This document shows positions 45,867 to 54,653 of a stretch of 64,000 nucleotides of DNA, one piece after another (within the stretch, counting starts at the first letter, position 1; every line of letters starts with the position of its first letter). The stretch covers positions 2,046,001-2,110,000 of the forward strand of contig NZ_CP085839.1 of assembly GCF_020715565.1 (NCBI RefSeq). The letters are read 5' to 3'. The translations under genes were made by a program, and so were the position numbers. The notes beneath the pieces were generated by a model that was given only the letters and a program-made list of their open reading frames with translations, was not told where the DNA came from and searched no databases. Source of the stretch: Nocardioides sp. Kera G14. Its GTDB lineage: Bacteria; Actinomycetota; Actinomycetes; Propionibacteriales; Nocardioidaceae.

Positions 45867-48800
45867 CCGAGGCAACCCGGGCCGAGCAGTGCCTTGAGGT
45901 CGGCAAACAGGGCGGGGCTCGGGGTGACGCGCAGGCCGTCCCCGAGCTTGAGGACGCGGGTGTTCTCGCGGGTGAGCAGGCGCAGCCTCACCTCGGTCAT
46001 GCCGGGGTGGGTGGCAAGGATGTCCTTGAGCTGCTGGACCACCGGCGGGGTGCAGCGCGTGGAGGGCATGGAGATGACGACCGGGCCGCCGACGCTGCTG
46101 GCGTCCAGGTCCGGGACGACGACCTCGATGCCGCGCAGCTGGACGCCGTCGCGCTCCTTGTCGACGCCGGCCTTGACCCGGATGATCGCGTCCTGCGCGA
46201 GCACCGAGCTGACCTGGACGTAGACACTCGGCCACAGCAGCACCTCGACGGCGCCCTCGAGGTCCTCGAGGACGACGGTGGCCCACGGGTCACCCTTCTT
46301 GGTGATCCGCCGGTTGATGCTGGTGATCAGGCCCGCCACGGTGACGGTGTGGCCGTGCGCGATCGCTTCGTCGGCGAGCAGCTGGCCGATGGTGGCGTCC
46401 GTGCCGTTGGAGAGGACGTGCTCCAGCCCGAGGAGCGGGTGGTCGGAGACGTAGAGCCCGAGCATGTCGCGCTCGTGGGCGAGGAGGGTCATCTTGTCCC
46501 ACTCCTCCAGGTCGGGAATGGTCACCGAGATGCCGAAACCGCCCCCGGTCTCGTCATCCAGTCCGCCGAAGAGCGAGTCCTGCCCGATCGCCTCGTTCTT
46601 CTTGATGTCGACGAACTGGTCGACGGCGGTCTCATGCACCGCGACGAGGGCACGGCGACGGTGCTTGAGGTCGTCGAAGGCACCCGACTTGATCAGCGAC
46701 TCGATCACCCGCTTGTTGCACACGACGGCGGGGACCTTGTCGAGGAAGTCGTTGAAGTCGACGTACCGGCCCTTCTCCTGGCGGGCGGCGACGATGCCCT
46801 CGACGACGTTGAGGCCGACGTTGCGGACGGCGGTGAGGCCGAAGCGGATGTCGTTGCCGACGGCGGCGAAGTCGACGAGCGACTCGTTGACGTCGGGGGG
46901 CAGGACGTTGATCTTCATCCGGCGACACTCGTTGAGGTAGATCGCCATCTTGTCCTTGTTGTCCTTGACCGAGGTCAGGAGCGCGGCCATGTACTCCGTG
47001 GGGTAGTTGGCCTTGAGGTAGGCGGTCCAGTAGGTGATGACGCCGTACGCCGCCGAGTGCGACTTGTTGAAGGCGTAGTCGGCGAAGGGGACGAGGATCT
47101 CCCAGAGCGTCTTGACCGCGTCCTTGGGATAACCGCGCTCGAGCATGCCGGCCTCGAAGCCGGCGTACTGCTTGTCGAGCTCCTCCTTCTTCTTCTTGCC
47201 CATCGCGCGGCGCATGTTGTCTGCGGCGCCGAGGGAGAAGCCGGCCAGCACCTGCGCGATCGCCATGACCTGCTCCTGATAGACGATCAGGCCGTAGGTC
47301 TCGCCGAGCACCTCCTTGAGAGGCTCGGTGAGCGCCGGGTGGATGTAGTCGATCGGCTGGCGGCCGTTCTTGCGGAGCGCATAGTTGGTGTGCGAGTCCG
47401 CACCCATCGGACCGGGACGGTAGAGCGCGGACACGGCCGTGATGTCGGCGAACTGGTCGGGGCGCATCAGGCGCAGCAGCGCCTGCATGCCCGTGGAGTC
47501 GAGCTGGAAGACGCCGAGCGTGTCGCCGCGGCCCATCAGCTCGTACGTCGCCCGGTCATCGAACGGCAGCTCCTCGAGCACGATCGTCTCGCCGCGGTTG
47601 TCCTTGATGTTGGCGACCGCGTCCTCGAGCGTGTGCAGGTTGGAGAGGCCGAGGAAGTCCATCTTGACCAGGCCGAGCTCCTCGCACTTCGGGTACTCGA
47701 ACTGCGTGATCACCTGCCCGTCCTGCTTGGGGTCCATCAGCGGCACGATGTCGATGAGCGGCTCGCTCGACATGATGACGCCGGCGGCGTGGACGCCGGT
47801 CTGACGGATCTGGCCCTCGAGGCCGAGGGCGGTCTCGTAGATCCGGCGGACCTCGGGGTCGGAGTCGTGCAGCGAGCGGAACTCCCCGCCCTCGCTGTAG
47901 CGCTTGTCCTCGGGGTTGAAGATGTCCTTGAGCTTGACGCCCTTGCCCATCACGTCGGGCGGCAGGGCCTTGGTGATGCGGTCACCGATCGCGAAGCCGT
48001 GGTCGAGGATGCGGGCGGCGTCCTTGATCGCCTGCTTGGCCTTGATCCGGCCGAAGGTCGCGATCTGGGCGACGCGCTCGGCGCCGTACTTCTCGGTGAC
48101 GTACTGGATGACCTCGCCACGACGGTGGTCGTCGAAGTCGATGTCGAAGTCGGGCATCGAGGGTCGCTCCGGGTTGAGGAAGCGCTCGAAGAAGAGGCCG
48201 TGCTCCAGCGGGCACAGGTCGGTGATGCGCAGTGCGTACGCCGCGATCGAGCCGGCGCCGGAGCCGCGACCGGGTCCGACGCGGATGCCGTTGTCCTTGG
48301 ACCACTGGATGAAGTCGGCGACCACGAGGTAGTAGCCGCAGTAGCCCTTGGTCGCAATGATGTCGAGCTCGAAGTTGGTGCGGTCCTTGACCTCCTGGGT
48401 CAGCCGCTCGCCGGGGTAGCGCGCCTCGATGCCGCGCCAGACCTCCTTGCGGAACCAGCTCTCCTCCGTCTCACCCGCCGGGATGTCGGCGCGGGCCATG
48501 TAGCCACCGGTCGACTCGGTGAACTCGACGTTGCAGCGCTCGGCGATCAGGAGGGTGTTGTCGCACGCCTCGATCAGGTCCTGGCTGCCCCAGAGCTCAC
48601 GCATCTCGGCGGCGGACTTGATGTAGTAGCCCGAGCCCTCGAAGGCGAAGCGCTTGCCGCCCTTGCTGTACGGCGGCTCGGCGAGGCGGCTTCCCGACTG
48701 GACGCAGAGCAGGGCCTCGTGGGCACTCGCGTCCTCGGGGTTGTTGTAGTGGCTGTCGTTGGTGGCGATCGGCTTGATGTTGAGCGTCCGGCCGAGCTTG

Positions 48801-49432
48801 AGCAGGTCGTCACGGACCCGCTTCTCGATCGAGATGCCGTGGTCCATCAGCTCGAGGAAGACCGAGTCGGCGCCGTAGATGTCCTGCAGCTCGCCGGCCT
48901 CGCGCACGGCCTCGTCCCACTGGCCCAGGCGGAGCCGGGTCTGGATCGCGCCGGACGGGCAGCCGGTGGAGACGATGATCCCGCGGCTGTGCTCGGCGAG
49001 GATCTCCTTGTCCATCCGGGGCTTGTAGAAGTACCCCTCCATGCTCGCTCTGCTGGAGAGACGGAAGAGGTTGTGCATGCCCTCGGTCGTCTCGGCCCAC
49101 ATCGTCATGTGCGTGTAGGCACCGCCGCCCGAGACGTCGTCGCCGCCCTCCTCGGCGGTCTCGCCCTTGCCCCAGCGGACCCGCTTGCGCTCACCGCGGG
49201 GAGTGCCGGGCGTGACATAGGCCTCGATGCCGATGATCGGCTTGACGCCGTACTTCTTCGCCTTGGAGTAGAAGTCGTAGGCGCCGTGCAGGTTGCCGTG
49301 GTCGCTCATCGCGATGCTGGACATGCCGAGCTCGCTGACGCGGGTGAAGAGGCCGTCGAGGAGGCTCGCCCCATCGAGCATCGAGTACTCGGTGTGGACG
49401 TGGAGGTGGGCGAAATCCTGCGGGCCAGACAT
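45863..49432 (-). CDS. dnaE: DNA polymerase III alpha subunit
   Basis: Main replicative polymerase, 1189 residues. The PHP domain (1-280) has FAHLHVHTEYSMLDGAS, SIAMSDHGNLHGAYDF, STGCPSGAIQ and ATNDSHY. Its metal ligands look complete, consistent with the PHP-based proofreading known for actinobacterial DnaE1. The polymerase core has RVGPGRGSGAGSIAAYALRI (~382), catalytic aspartates in PSMPDFDIDFDDHRRGEVI (~427) and KMDFLGLSNL. The fingers helix is GAADNMRRAMGKKKKEELDKQYAGF, then HhH, an OB fold (VTVAGLITSINRRITKKGDPWATVVLED, ~1015), and a C-terminal tau-binding region. The ATG has TAGACT 7 nt upstream, the leaderless type. Confidence 0.97.
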   Translation of the reverse strand: MSGPQDFAHLHVHTEYSMLDGASLLDGLFTRVSELGMSSIAMSDHGNLHGAYDFYSKAKKYGVKPIIGIEAYVTPGTPRGERKRVRWGKGETAEEGGDDVSGGGAYTHMTMWAETTEGMHNLFRLSSRASMEGYFYKPRMDKEILAEHSRGIIVSTGCPSGAIQTRLRLGQWDEAVREAGELQDIYGADSVFLELMDHGISIEKRVRDDLLKLGRTLNIKPIATNDSHYNNPEDASAHEALLCVQSGSRLAEPPYSKGGKRFAFEGSGYYIKSAAEMRELWGSQDLIEACDNTLLIAERCNVEFTESTGGYMARADIPAGETEESWFRKEVWRGIEARYPGERLTQEVKDRTNFELDIIATKGYCGYYLVVADFIQWSKDNGIRVGPGRGSGAGSIAAYALRITDLCPLEHGLFFERFLNPERPSMPDFDIDFDDHRRGEVIQYVTEKYGAERVAQIATFGRIKAKQAIKDAARILDHGFAIGDRITKALPPDVMGKGVKLKDIFNPEDKRYSEGGEFRSLHDSDPEVRRIYETALGLEGQIRQTGVHAAGVIMSSEPLIDIVPLMDPKQDGQVITQFEYPKCEELGLVKMDFLGLSNLHTLEDAVANIKDNRGETIVLEELPFDDRATYELMGRGDTLGVFQLDSTGMQALLRLMRPDQFADITAVSALYRPGPMGADSHTNYALRKNGRQPIDYIHPALTEPLKEVLGETYGLIVYQEQVMAIAQVLAGFSLGAADNMRRAMGKKKKEELDKQYAGFEAGMLERGYPKDAVKTLWEILVPFADYAFNKSHSAAYGVITYWTAYLKANYPTEYMAALLTSVKDNKDKMAIYLNECRRMKINVLPPDVNESLVDFAAVGNDIRFGLTAVRNVGLNVVEGIVAARQEKGRYVDFNDFLDKVPAVVCNKRVIESLIKSGAFDDLKHRRRALVAVHETAVDQFVDIKKNEAIGQDSLFGGLDDETGGGFGISVTIPDLEEWDKMTLLAHERDMLGLYVSDHPLLGLEHVLSNGTDATIGQLLADEAIAHGHTVTVAGLITSINRRITKKGDPWATVVLEDLEGAVEVLLWPSVYVQVSSVLAQDAIIRVKAGVDKERDGVQLRGIEVVVPDLDASSVGGPVVISMPSTRCTPPVVQQLKDILATHPGMTEVRLRLLTRENTRVLKLGDGLRVTPSPALFADLKALLGPGCLG

Positions 49433-49439
49433 CGGCCTG

Positions 49440-49445
49440 AGTCTA
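49440..49445 (-). promoter_or_regulatory. Leaderless-type -10 box for dnaE
   Basis: TAGACT lies 7 nt before the dnaE ATG. Confidence 0.5.
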
Positions 49446-49518
49446 GGCGACGCCGGGGACAGAACCGGCCGCCACGACGGACCTCGTGAGGACTCAGTGC
49501 GGTCTCAGCCGGCGTGCT

Positions 49519-49524
49519 TACACT
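49519..49524 (+). promoter_or_regulatory. Leaderless-type -10 box for mmuM
   Basis: TACACT lies 7 nt before the GTG at 49532. It supports that start over the GTG at 49514, which would lie upstream of the -10. Confidence 0.5.
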
Positions 49525-49531
49525 CGGCCGG

Positions 49532-50425
49532 GTGACCAGCAGCACTGCAGCCCGTCCCGTGATCCTCGACGGGGGTCTCTCGAACGCTCTGGAGGCCCGA
49601 GGGCATGTCCTGGGCGGTGATCTCTGGACCGCGCGACTTCTCAGGGACAGCCCCGAGGCGATCGCCGACGTACACCGGGACTACTTCGCTGCGGGGGCCG
49701 ATGTCGCCACCACCGCCAGCTACCAGGCCAGCGTGCCCGGTCTCGTCGCGGCGGGGTCGAGCCAGCGCGAGGCCGAGCGCCTCATCCGGCTCAGTGTCCG
49801 GCTCGCCAAGGAGGTCGCTGCCGAGGGTGAGGGCCGCCTGGTCGCCGCCTCGGTCGGCCCCTACGCCGCCACCCTGGCGGACGGGTCGGAGTACCGGGGC
49901 TACCGCGGCCGCGTCCCGAAGCAGGTGCTCCGCGAGTTCCACGCACCGCGACTCGAGCTGCTCGCCGAGGAGGAGCCGGATCTGATCGCCGTGGAGACGC
50001 TGCCCGATGCCGAGGAGGCGGAGGTGCTGGTCGAGCTGCTCCAGCGTCTCGAGGTGCCGAGCTGGCTCAGCTTCTCCGCCGACGGCGAGCAGACCCGAGC
50101 AGGGCAGTCACTCAAGGACGCGTTCGCCCTGGCCACCGCCTCGCCGATCGTCGCGGTGGGGGTCAACTGCTGCGACCCGGCCGACGCCGAAGCCGCCGTC
50201 GAACTGGCCGTCAGCACCTCGGGAAGGCCGGCGGTCTGCTACCCCAACAGCGGCCAGGGGTGGAACTCCGGCGTGGGCGAGGACGCGGGCCACTGGACCG
50301 GCGAGAGGTCCTGGGACGTGTCTGCAGCTGCGGGGTGGGTCGCCGCCGGGGCGACGTACGTCGGCGGCTGCTGCCAGGTCGGGCCGGAGCAGATCGCCGC
50401 ACTGGCAGCGCAGCTCAACCGCTGA
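49532..50425 (+). CDS. mmuM: Homocysteine S-methyltransferase
   Basis: Zinc enzyme making methionine from homocysteine, probably with S-methylmethionine or SAM as donor, 297 residues. GTG 49532 (VTSSTAARPVILDGGLSNALEARG) is chosen over GTG 49514 because TACACT stands 7 nt before it. The N-terminal strand VILDGGLSNALEARGHVLGGDLWTARLL and the zinc ligands are typical: Cys in VAVGVNCCDP (about residue 215) and the Cys pair in VGGCCQVGPEQI (about 282). It is monofunctional, with none of the other MetH domains. Its 3' end overlaps the convergent OGG-fold gene by 11 nt. Confidence 0.93.
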   Translation: MTSSTAARPVILDGGLSNALEARGHVLGGDLWTARLLRDSPEAIADVHRDYFAAGADVATTASYQASVPGLVAAGSSQREAERLIRLSVRLAKEVAAEGEGRLVAASVGPYAATLADGSEYRGYRGRVPKQVLREFHAPRLELLAEEEPDLIAVETLPDAEEAEVLVELLQRLEVPSWLSFSADGEQTRAGQSLKDAFALATASPIVAVGVNCCDPADAEAAVELAVSTSGRPAVCYPNSGQGWNSGVGEDAGHWTGERSWDVSAAAGWVAAGATYVGGCCQVGPEQIAALAAQLNR

Positions 50426-51089
50426 ACTTCGCTCCCAGGACCGCCTCGACGACGGCTGCGTCGACGCCGGCCTCGCCGGCGATCCGGTGGACCAGGCCGA
50501 GGTGGAAGGCGTACTCGGCGGTGCCCCAGTCGGCCGGTCCCAGATCGCTGCCGGGCACCAGCGCGTTGACGGCGTCGGCGAGTGAGGCGTCGATCGCGAT
50601 CGCGCGGCCGTGCTCACGCTGGTCGGCCGCATGCAGGAAACGCGTGAAGTAGGACGGCCCCCAGCCATGGAGGTGCCCCTCGTTGTTGAGCTGGTAGTAG
50701 GCCTCGACCGGGCCGTGAACGTCGAGCGTCGCCACGGCGGCGCTCAGCCGGATCTCCGCGTCGGGCAGCGCGGCGGTCCGCGCGGTGCGCCACGCGCCGT
50801 ATCCGCTGGCGCCGTAGCTCCACGCGTTGACGGCGACGAGGAGCGGGATCCACGCCCCACTGTGACGGCAGTCGGCAGCCACCGAGGCGAGGTCCGAGCG
50901 GCTGATGCTGAGCGTCGTGCGGACGTGCCCGGGCAGCCGTGGTTCAGCCCGCCAGCTGGGGTGGAGCTCGACGCCTGCGGAGGGATCGACGGTCCAGGCC
51001 AGGCCGTCGAGCACGCCGCCCGCCAGCACGGTCGTCCGCGCAAGCTCAGCAGCGATGCGGACGTCCGTCAGCACCTCGTTGTCGATCAT
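50415..51089 (-). CDS. OGG-fold (8-oxoguanine glycosylase-like) protein
   Basis: 224 residues from ATG 51089, which has GGAGG 8 nt upstream; a GTG two codons earlier is weaker. The C-terminal half has YYQLNNEGHLHGWGPSYFTRFLHAADQREHG (about residues 130-160). The GxGPSxxTRFLxxA pattern resembles the HhH region of proteins labelled 8-oxoguanine DNA glycosylase OGG fold, with IAIDASLADAVNAL following. I do not see the full glycosylase catalytic Lys/Asp arrangement, so activity is uncertain. The first half (ELHPSWRAEPRLPGHVRTTLSISRSDLASVAADC) is not recognised. Confidence 0.65.
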   Translation of the reverse strand: MIDNEVLTDVRIAAELARTTVLAGGVLDGLAWTVDPSAGVELHPSWRAEPRLPGHVRTTLSISRSDLASVAADCRHSGAWIPLLVAVNAWSYGASGYGAWRTARTAALPDAEIRLSAAVATLDVHGPVEAYYQLNNEGHLHGWGPSYFTRFLHAADQREHGRAIAIDASLADAVNALVPGSDLGPADWGTAEYAFHLGLVHRIAGEAGVDAAVVEAVLGAKFSG

Positions 51090-51159
51090 TCCCACTCCCT
51101 CCGACCGACAGCCTAAGGCCAGGTTGCCCCGGTCGGCCTGGGACCGTGTGGGAGGAGGA

Positions 51160-52101
51160 TCAGAGCAGGTCGCGGACGACGTCGAGTGCGTGCTGGAGGT
51201 CGTCGGGATAGGGCGAGCTGTACTCGACGTACTCCCCCGACTCCGGGTGGGTGAAGCCGAGCCGGGTGGCGTGCAGCCACTGCCGCGTCAGGCCGGTCTT
51301 CTTCGTGAGCGTCGGGTCGGCGCCGTACGTCGTGTCGCCGACGCACGGGTGGTGCGTGGCGCTCATGTGGACACGGATCTGGTGGGTGCGGCCGGTCTCC
51401 AGATGGATCTCGAGGAGGCTGGCGAAACGGTGGGCCTCGAGCGTCGCGTAGTGGGTGATGGAATGCCGGCCGTCGGCCCGGATGGTCATCTTGTAGTCGG
51501 CCTTGGGATGACGGCCGATGGGTGCGTCGATGGTGCCCTCGATCGGGTCGGGATGACCCTGGACGAGGGCGTGGTAGACCTTCGTCGGCGTGCGGTCGCG
51601 GAAGGCCTGCTTGAGGACGCTGTAGGCGTGCTCGGACTTCGCGATCACCATCAGGCCGGTGGTGCCGACGTCGAGACGCTGGACGATGCCCTCACGCTCC
51701 TTGGCACCGGAGGTGGAGATGCGGACGCCGGCGGCGCGCAGGTGGCCGACGACGGTCGGCCCGGTCCAGCCGGGCGAGGGGTGTACGGCGACACCGACCG
51801 GCTTGTCGATGACGACGATCGCGTCGTCCTCATGGACGATCCGGATGCCCTCGACGATCTCCTCGTGGACCTCGAGCGGATCGGCGAGGATCGGGATCGT
51901 CACGTCGAGCATCGCACCGGCATGCACGCGGTCGGACTTGCCGGACTGCTTGCCGTCCAGGTGAACCAACCCGTCCGCCGCGAGCTCGGCCGCGCGCGTC
52001 CGCGAGAGGCCGAAGAGCCGCGCGATCGCAGCGTCGACCCGCTCCCCCTCGAGTCCGTCGGGGACGAAGAGGGTGCGCTGCTCGCCGTTGGCCGCTGTCA
52101 T
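51160..52101 (-). CDS. rluD: RluD-family 23S rRNA pseudouridine synthase
   Basis: Converts uridines in 23S rRNA (or tRNA) to pseudouridine, 313 residues from ATG 52101 ([31 protein letters not shown]), which overlaps the lspA stop (ATGA). The N-terminal S4 RNA-binding domain is [32 protein letters not shown]. The catalytic domain has [15 protein letters not shown] and the active-site Asp in [19 protein letters not shown] (about residue 145, RLD motif), then [32 protein letters not shown]. The exact target uridine is not predictable, so the symbol follows the best-known family member. Confidence 0.9.
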   Translation of the reverse strand: MTAANGEQRTLFVPDGLEGERVDAAIARLFGLSRTRAAELAADGLVHLDGKQSGKSDRVHAGAMLDVTIPILADPLEVHEEIVEGIRIVHEDDAIVVIDKPVGVAVHPSPGWTGPTVVGHLRAAGVRISTSGAKEREGIVQRLDVGTTGLMVIAKSEHAYSVLKQAFRDRTPTKVYHALVQGHPDPIEGTIDAPIGRHPKADYKMTIRADGRHSITHYATLEAHRFASLLEIHLETGRTHQIRVHMSATHHPCVGDTTYGADPTLTKKTGLTRQWLHATRLGFTHPESGEYVEYSSPYPDDLQHALDVVRDLL

Positions 52102-52637
52102 GCCGTCGCCTTCGGCTCGAGCGTGCCGTCCAGCTTCACGCCCCGCATCGCCTGAATGACGATCAGGATCGCGGCGACGGTGATGCAGCAGTCGGCGATG
52201 TTGAAGATGGGCCAGTGCGGCAGCTCGAGGAAGTCCACGACATGACCCTTGAGCGGGCTCGGCTCGCGGAAGATCCTGTCCACCACGTTGCCGAGGATGC
52301 CGGCCTCGAGAAGGCCCAGCGCGAGTGCCCAGAGCGGGCTGCGGGCTTTGACCAGCGCGAACCACGCGACCACCAGCGCGGCAACGATGGCGATGCAGGA
52401 GAGCACCGCGGTCATGCCGGTTCCCGTACTGAACGCCGCACCCGGGTTGCGCGTGATGTGCAGCTGGAGCAGCGAGCCGATCAGGTGCTTGGGCTCACCC
52501 GGCGTCAGGTGCGCAACCGCGAGGGACTTGGTCAGCTGGTCGAGACCGAGTCCGAGGAGGGCTGCAGCGACCGGGACGGGCCACCGACTCCTGGAGGGGC
52601 TTACCGGCGCTCTTCTCGCTGCTTGCATGTCATGCAC
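52098..52637 (-). CDS. lspA: Lipoprotein signal peptidase (signal peptidase II)
   Basis: Membrane aspartyl protease that removes lipoprotein signal peptides after Lgt, 179 residues. Four hydrophobic segments are present, with the family motifs [12 protein letters not shown] (about 60-71) and the catalytic aspartates in [12 protein letters not shown] (about 117) and [18 protein letters not shown] (about 147). The start is uncertain: ATG 52637 is used, ATG 52628 three codons later is equally good, and both overlap the DksA-like gene. There is no clear ribosome-binding site, so expression may depend on coupling to the upstream gene. Confidence 0.94.
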   Translation of the reverse strand: MHDMQAARRAPVSPSRSRWPVPVAAALLGLGLDQLTKSLAVAHLTPGEPKHLIGSLLQLHITRNPGAAFSTGTGMTAVLSCIAIVAALVVAWFALVKARSPLWALALGLLEAGILGNVVDRIFREPSPLKGHVVDFLELPHWPIFNIADCCITVAAILIVIQAMRGVKLDGTLEPKATA

Positions 52638-53473
52638 AGTGTGGCACGCGGGAAAGCCATGAGCCGCATCTTGCCGATGGGCTCCCCGCAGGACTCGCAG
52701 ATGCCGTAGGAGCCGTCCTCGATGCGGATCAGGGCACGCTCGATCTGGGCGAGCTTGTCGCGCTCGGAGTTGACGACGCTGAGCTCCTGGTCGCGTTCGA
52801 AGCTCGTCGAGCCGACGTCGGCCTGGTCCTGGCCGGCACCGTCACCGCTGTCCTTCATCATGGCGGAGAGCTCGAGCTCCTGCGCCTCGAGGAGGCGCAG
52901 GGAATGGTCGCGCTGCTCGTTGAGCTCGTCGACGATCTCGGCCAGCTCCGCCTTGGTCCAGGCCTCCTCGCCCTCCTTGACCACCAGAGTTGCCGATGCG
53001 GATGTCACGGGAGCCTTCTTGACCACGGGAGAAGTGTGCCTTGTCGATGAGGGGGCTTTGGTTGCGGGGGTCTTCTTCGCCGGTGAGGGCTTGGTCACGC
53101 GGACCTTCTTCGCCGGCGCGGGAGCAGGGGCGGCCCTGGTCGCGGGAGCCGGCGCCTTCTTGGCGGGCGCGGCCTTCTTCGCGGGTGCGGCCTTCTTCGC
53201 CGGTGTGGCCTTCTTCGCGGGCGCGGCCTTCTTGGCGGGCGCCGCCTTCTTCGCCGGTGTGGCCTTCTTCGCCGGTGTGGCCTTCTTCGCCGGTGTGGCC
53301 TTCTTCGCGGGCGCGGCCTTCTTCGCGGGCGCCGCCTTCTTCGCCGGTGTGGCCTTCTTCGCCGGTGCGGCCTTCTTGGCAGGCGCGGCCTTCTTCGCGG
53401 GAGCGGAGGTCGCCTTGCGGCTGGTCAGCTTCTTGGCCGCCGAAACGGCCTTGGTGAGCGTGGGACGAGCCAT
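52601..53473 (-). CDS. DksA/TraR-family protein with lysine-rich repeat tail
   Basis: 290 residues from ATG 53473 with a strong AGGAGG about 7 nt upstream. The N-terminus MARPTLTKAVSAAKKLTSRK is followed by 14 tandem hexapeptides of the type PAKKAA/T (about residues 25-108), then a looser Pro/Lys linker; this is a histone-H1-like tail expected to bind nucleic acid. The C-terminal half is a DksA/TraR module: a coiled-coil (ELAEIVDELNEQRDHSLRLLEAQELELSAMM...QIERALIRIEDG) and an intact four-Cys zinc finger in YGICESCGEPIGKMRLM and [11 protein letters not shown]. It probably acts on RNA polymerase or the nucleoid. It lies upstream of lspA. Confidence 0.88.
   Translation of the reverse strand: MARPTLTKAVSAAKKLTSRKATSAPAKKAAPAKKAAPAKKATPAKKAAPAKKAAPAKKATPAKKATPAKKATPAKKAAPAKKAAPAKKATPAKKAAPAKKAAPAKKAPAPATRAAPAPAPAKKVRVTKPSPAKKTPATKAPSSTRHTSPVVKKAPVTSASATLVVKEGEEAWTKAELAEIVDELNEQRDHSLRLLEAQELELSAMMKDSGDGAGQDQADVGSTSFERDQELSVVNSERDKLAQIERALIRIEDGSYGICESCGEPIGKMRLMAFPRATLCMTCKQREERR
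53150..53407 (-). repeat. Tandem 18-bp coding repeat of the PAKKA(A/T) tail
   Basis: Fourteen 18-bp units encode PAKKAA or PAKKAT. The units fall into at least two codon versions (GCGGGCGCG-type and GCCGGTGTG-type on the plus strand) arranged as a mosaic. This suggests recent unit duplication and a region prone to length change. Confidence 0.85.
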
Positions 53474-53613
53474 CGTCTTCCTCCTGGGCAGCCGGCCCGC
53501 ACCGTCGATCGGTACGTGAGCCGAGCCACAACGTGCGGGGAGACTAGCCCGGGGGCACAAGCCACTCAACGAGCCACACCGCAAACGCGGACAAAGAGCG
53601 GGCAAATGACCGA

Positions 53614-53653
53614 TGGCCGCCCCGAAGAACGACATGCTTCTTCGGGACGGCCA
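53614..53653 (-). terminator. Terminator downstream of divIVA
   Basis: The arms 53614-53629 and 53638-53653 form a 16-bp stem with an 8-nt loop. The single C/A mismatch seen on the plus strand becomes a G-U pair on the minus transcript, so the stem is complete only in the divIVA direction. A weak ATTT follows. Confidence 0.7.
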
Positions 53654-53668
53654 CCGGCCGACGTACTG

Positions 53669-53688
53669 CTGAGGGATCAGCCCCTCAG
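53669..53688 (-). terminator. Small hairpin right after the divIVA stop
   Basis: CTGAGGG (53669-53675) pairs with CCCTCAG (53682-53688) around a 6-nt loop. It lies 2 nt from the stop codon and precedes the larger terminator stem. Confidence 0.45.
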
Positions 53689-53690
53689 GA

Positions 53691-54512
53691 TCACTCCTGC
53701 TCCTCGCCGAGGATGGAGCGGAGCCGCTTCGGGGCGGCCGGGCTCTCCTCGCCGGGCGCTGCGGCGGGCTCGGTGCCCATCGTGTTCAGCGCCTCGAGCT
53801 GCTGGGTGAAGTAGCCCTTGAGCCGCGAGCGGTACTCGCGCTCGAAGGAGCGCAGGTTCGCGACCTCGGCGTCGAGCTTCTCCTTCTCCTTCTCCAGGTC
53901 GCCGAAGAGCTGCGTACGGCGCTCGGCGGTCTCCTGGTCGAGCATCTGCGCCCGCTGGCGGGCGTCGGACTCAAGGCGGTCGGCCTTGGCCTTGGACTCG
54001 GACTCCAGTCGCTCGGCCTTGGTGCGGGCCTCGCCGATGATCTTGTCGGCGTCGTCCTTGGCGCCGTCGACGAGCTCGTCGGCGTTGCGCGTCGCGATCT
54101 CGAGCAGACGGGCGGCCGCGTTGGAGGCCTCCGGAACCGTCTCGACGCGGAGGGTCTGCTGAACCGGTGCGGCAGCGACAGGGGCCACGGCGGCCTCGGC
54201 CTTGCCCTGATCGCCGTTCGTGGTGGCAGGCGCGGCGGCGAGCTTGCTCTGCAGGTCGGCGATCTGCGCGCGGAGGTCGTCGTTCTCCTTGCGGAGAGGC
54301 GCAAGGTCGGACGTGGCTGCAGCAGGGACGCTTCCGTCACCCGTCTGGGCACCGGACACCTTGCTGCGCAGCTCCTCGTTCTCCTTGTTCAGGCGAGCGA
54401 GCTCCGCCTCGACCTCGTCGAGGAACTGGTCGACCTCGCCCATGTCGTAGCCCTCGCGGAGACGTACGGGCGTGAACCTCTTGTTGCTCACGTCCTCTGG
54501 CGTCAGCGGCAT
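53691..54512 (-). CDS. divIVA: DivIVA / Wag31 polar growth protein
   Basis: Curvature-sensing coiled-coil protein that directs polar growth and wall synthesis in Actinobacteria, 273 residues. The membrane-binding N-terminal motif is MPLTPEDVSNKRFTPVRLREGYDMGEVDQFLDEVEAELARL (residues 1-41). A short coiled-coil and an Ala/Pro-rich linker (~85-125, VAPVAAAPVQQ) follow. A long second coiled-coil (~130-240) is rich in Glu/Lys/Arg/Ala (ADRLESDARQRAQMLDQETAERRTQLFGDLEKEKEKLDAEV), and the tail is acidic. It lies downstream of the ftsZ-sepF-yggT block, ending in two hairpins. Confidence 0.94.
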   Translation of the reverse strand: MPLTPEDVSNKRFTPVRLREGYDMGEVDQFLDEVEAELARLNKENEELRSKVSGAQTGDGSVPAAATSDLAPLRKENDDLRAQIADLQSKLAAAPATTNGDQGKAEAAVAPVAAAPVQQTLRVETVPEASNAAARLLEIATRNADELVDGAKDDADKIIGEARTKAERLESESKAKADRLESDARQRAQMLDQETAERRTQLFGDLEKEKEKLDAEVANLRSFEREYRSRLKGYFTQQLEALNTMGTEPAAAPGEESPAAPKRLRSILGEEQE

Positions 54513-54653
54513 GACCCCACCTATTCGTTCTCTTCGTTACTGCCGGTCTTGGGAAGAAGCAGCCTGTCCTGCGCTGCCGTGTTGCTCTTGGTAATGCTGA
54601 GACGACACCATAGCGCGTGTCGAGAAGCATGCTCGCCGGCGCTTCGGAATCTC

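Noticed and set aside
46007..49489. A 1160-codon open frame antisense to dnaE
   Set aside because: Same effect: low-complexity Leu/Val/Asp/Arg composition, no motifs, and a fully intact dnaE on the other strand.
49446..49531. SAM or other riboswitch in front of mmuM
   Set aside because: The gap is under 100 nt, and the TACACT box implies a leaderless mRNA. No riboswitch core was visible.
51096..51159. Terminator between rluD and the OGG-fold gene
   Set aside because: Only 5-bp alternative stems around CCAGG/CCTGG are possible and no T-run follows.
53150..53407. Regular 18-bp repeats that could suggest a CRISPR array
   Set aside because: The units abut without spacers, stay in frame and encode the PAKKA tail of the DksA-like protein.
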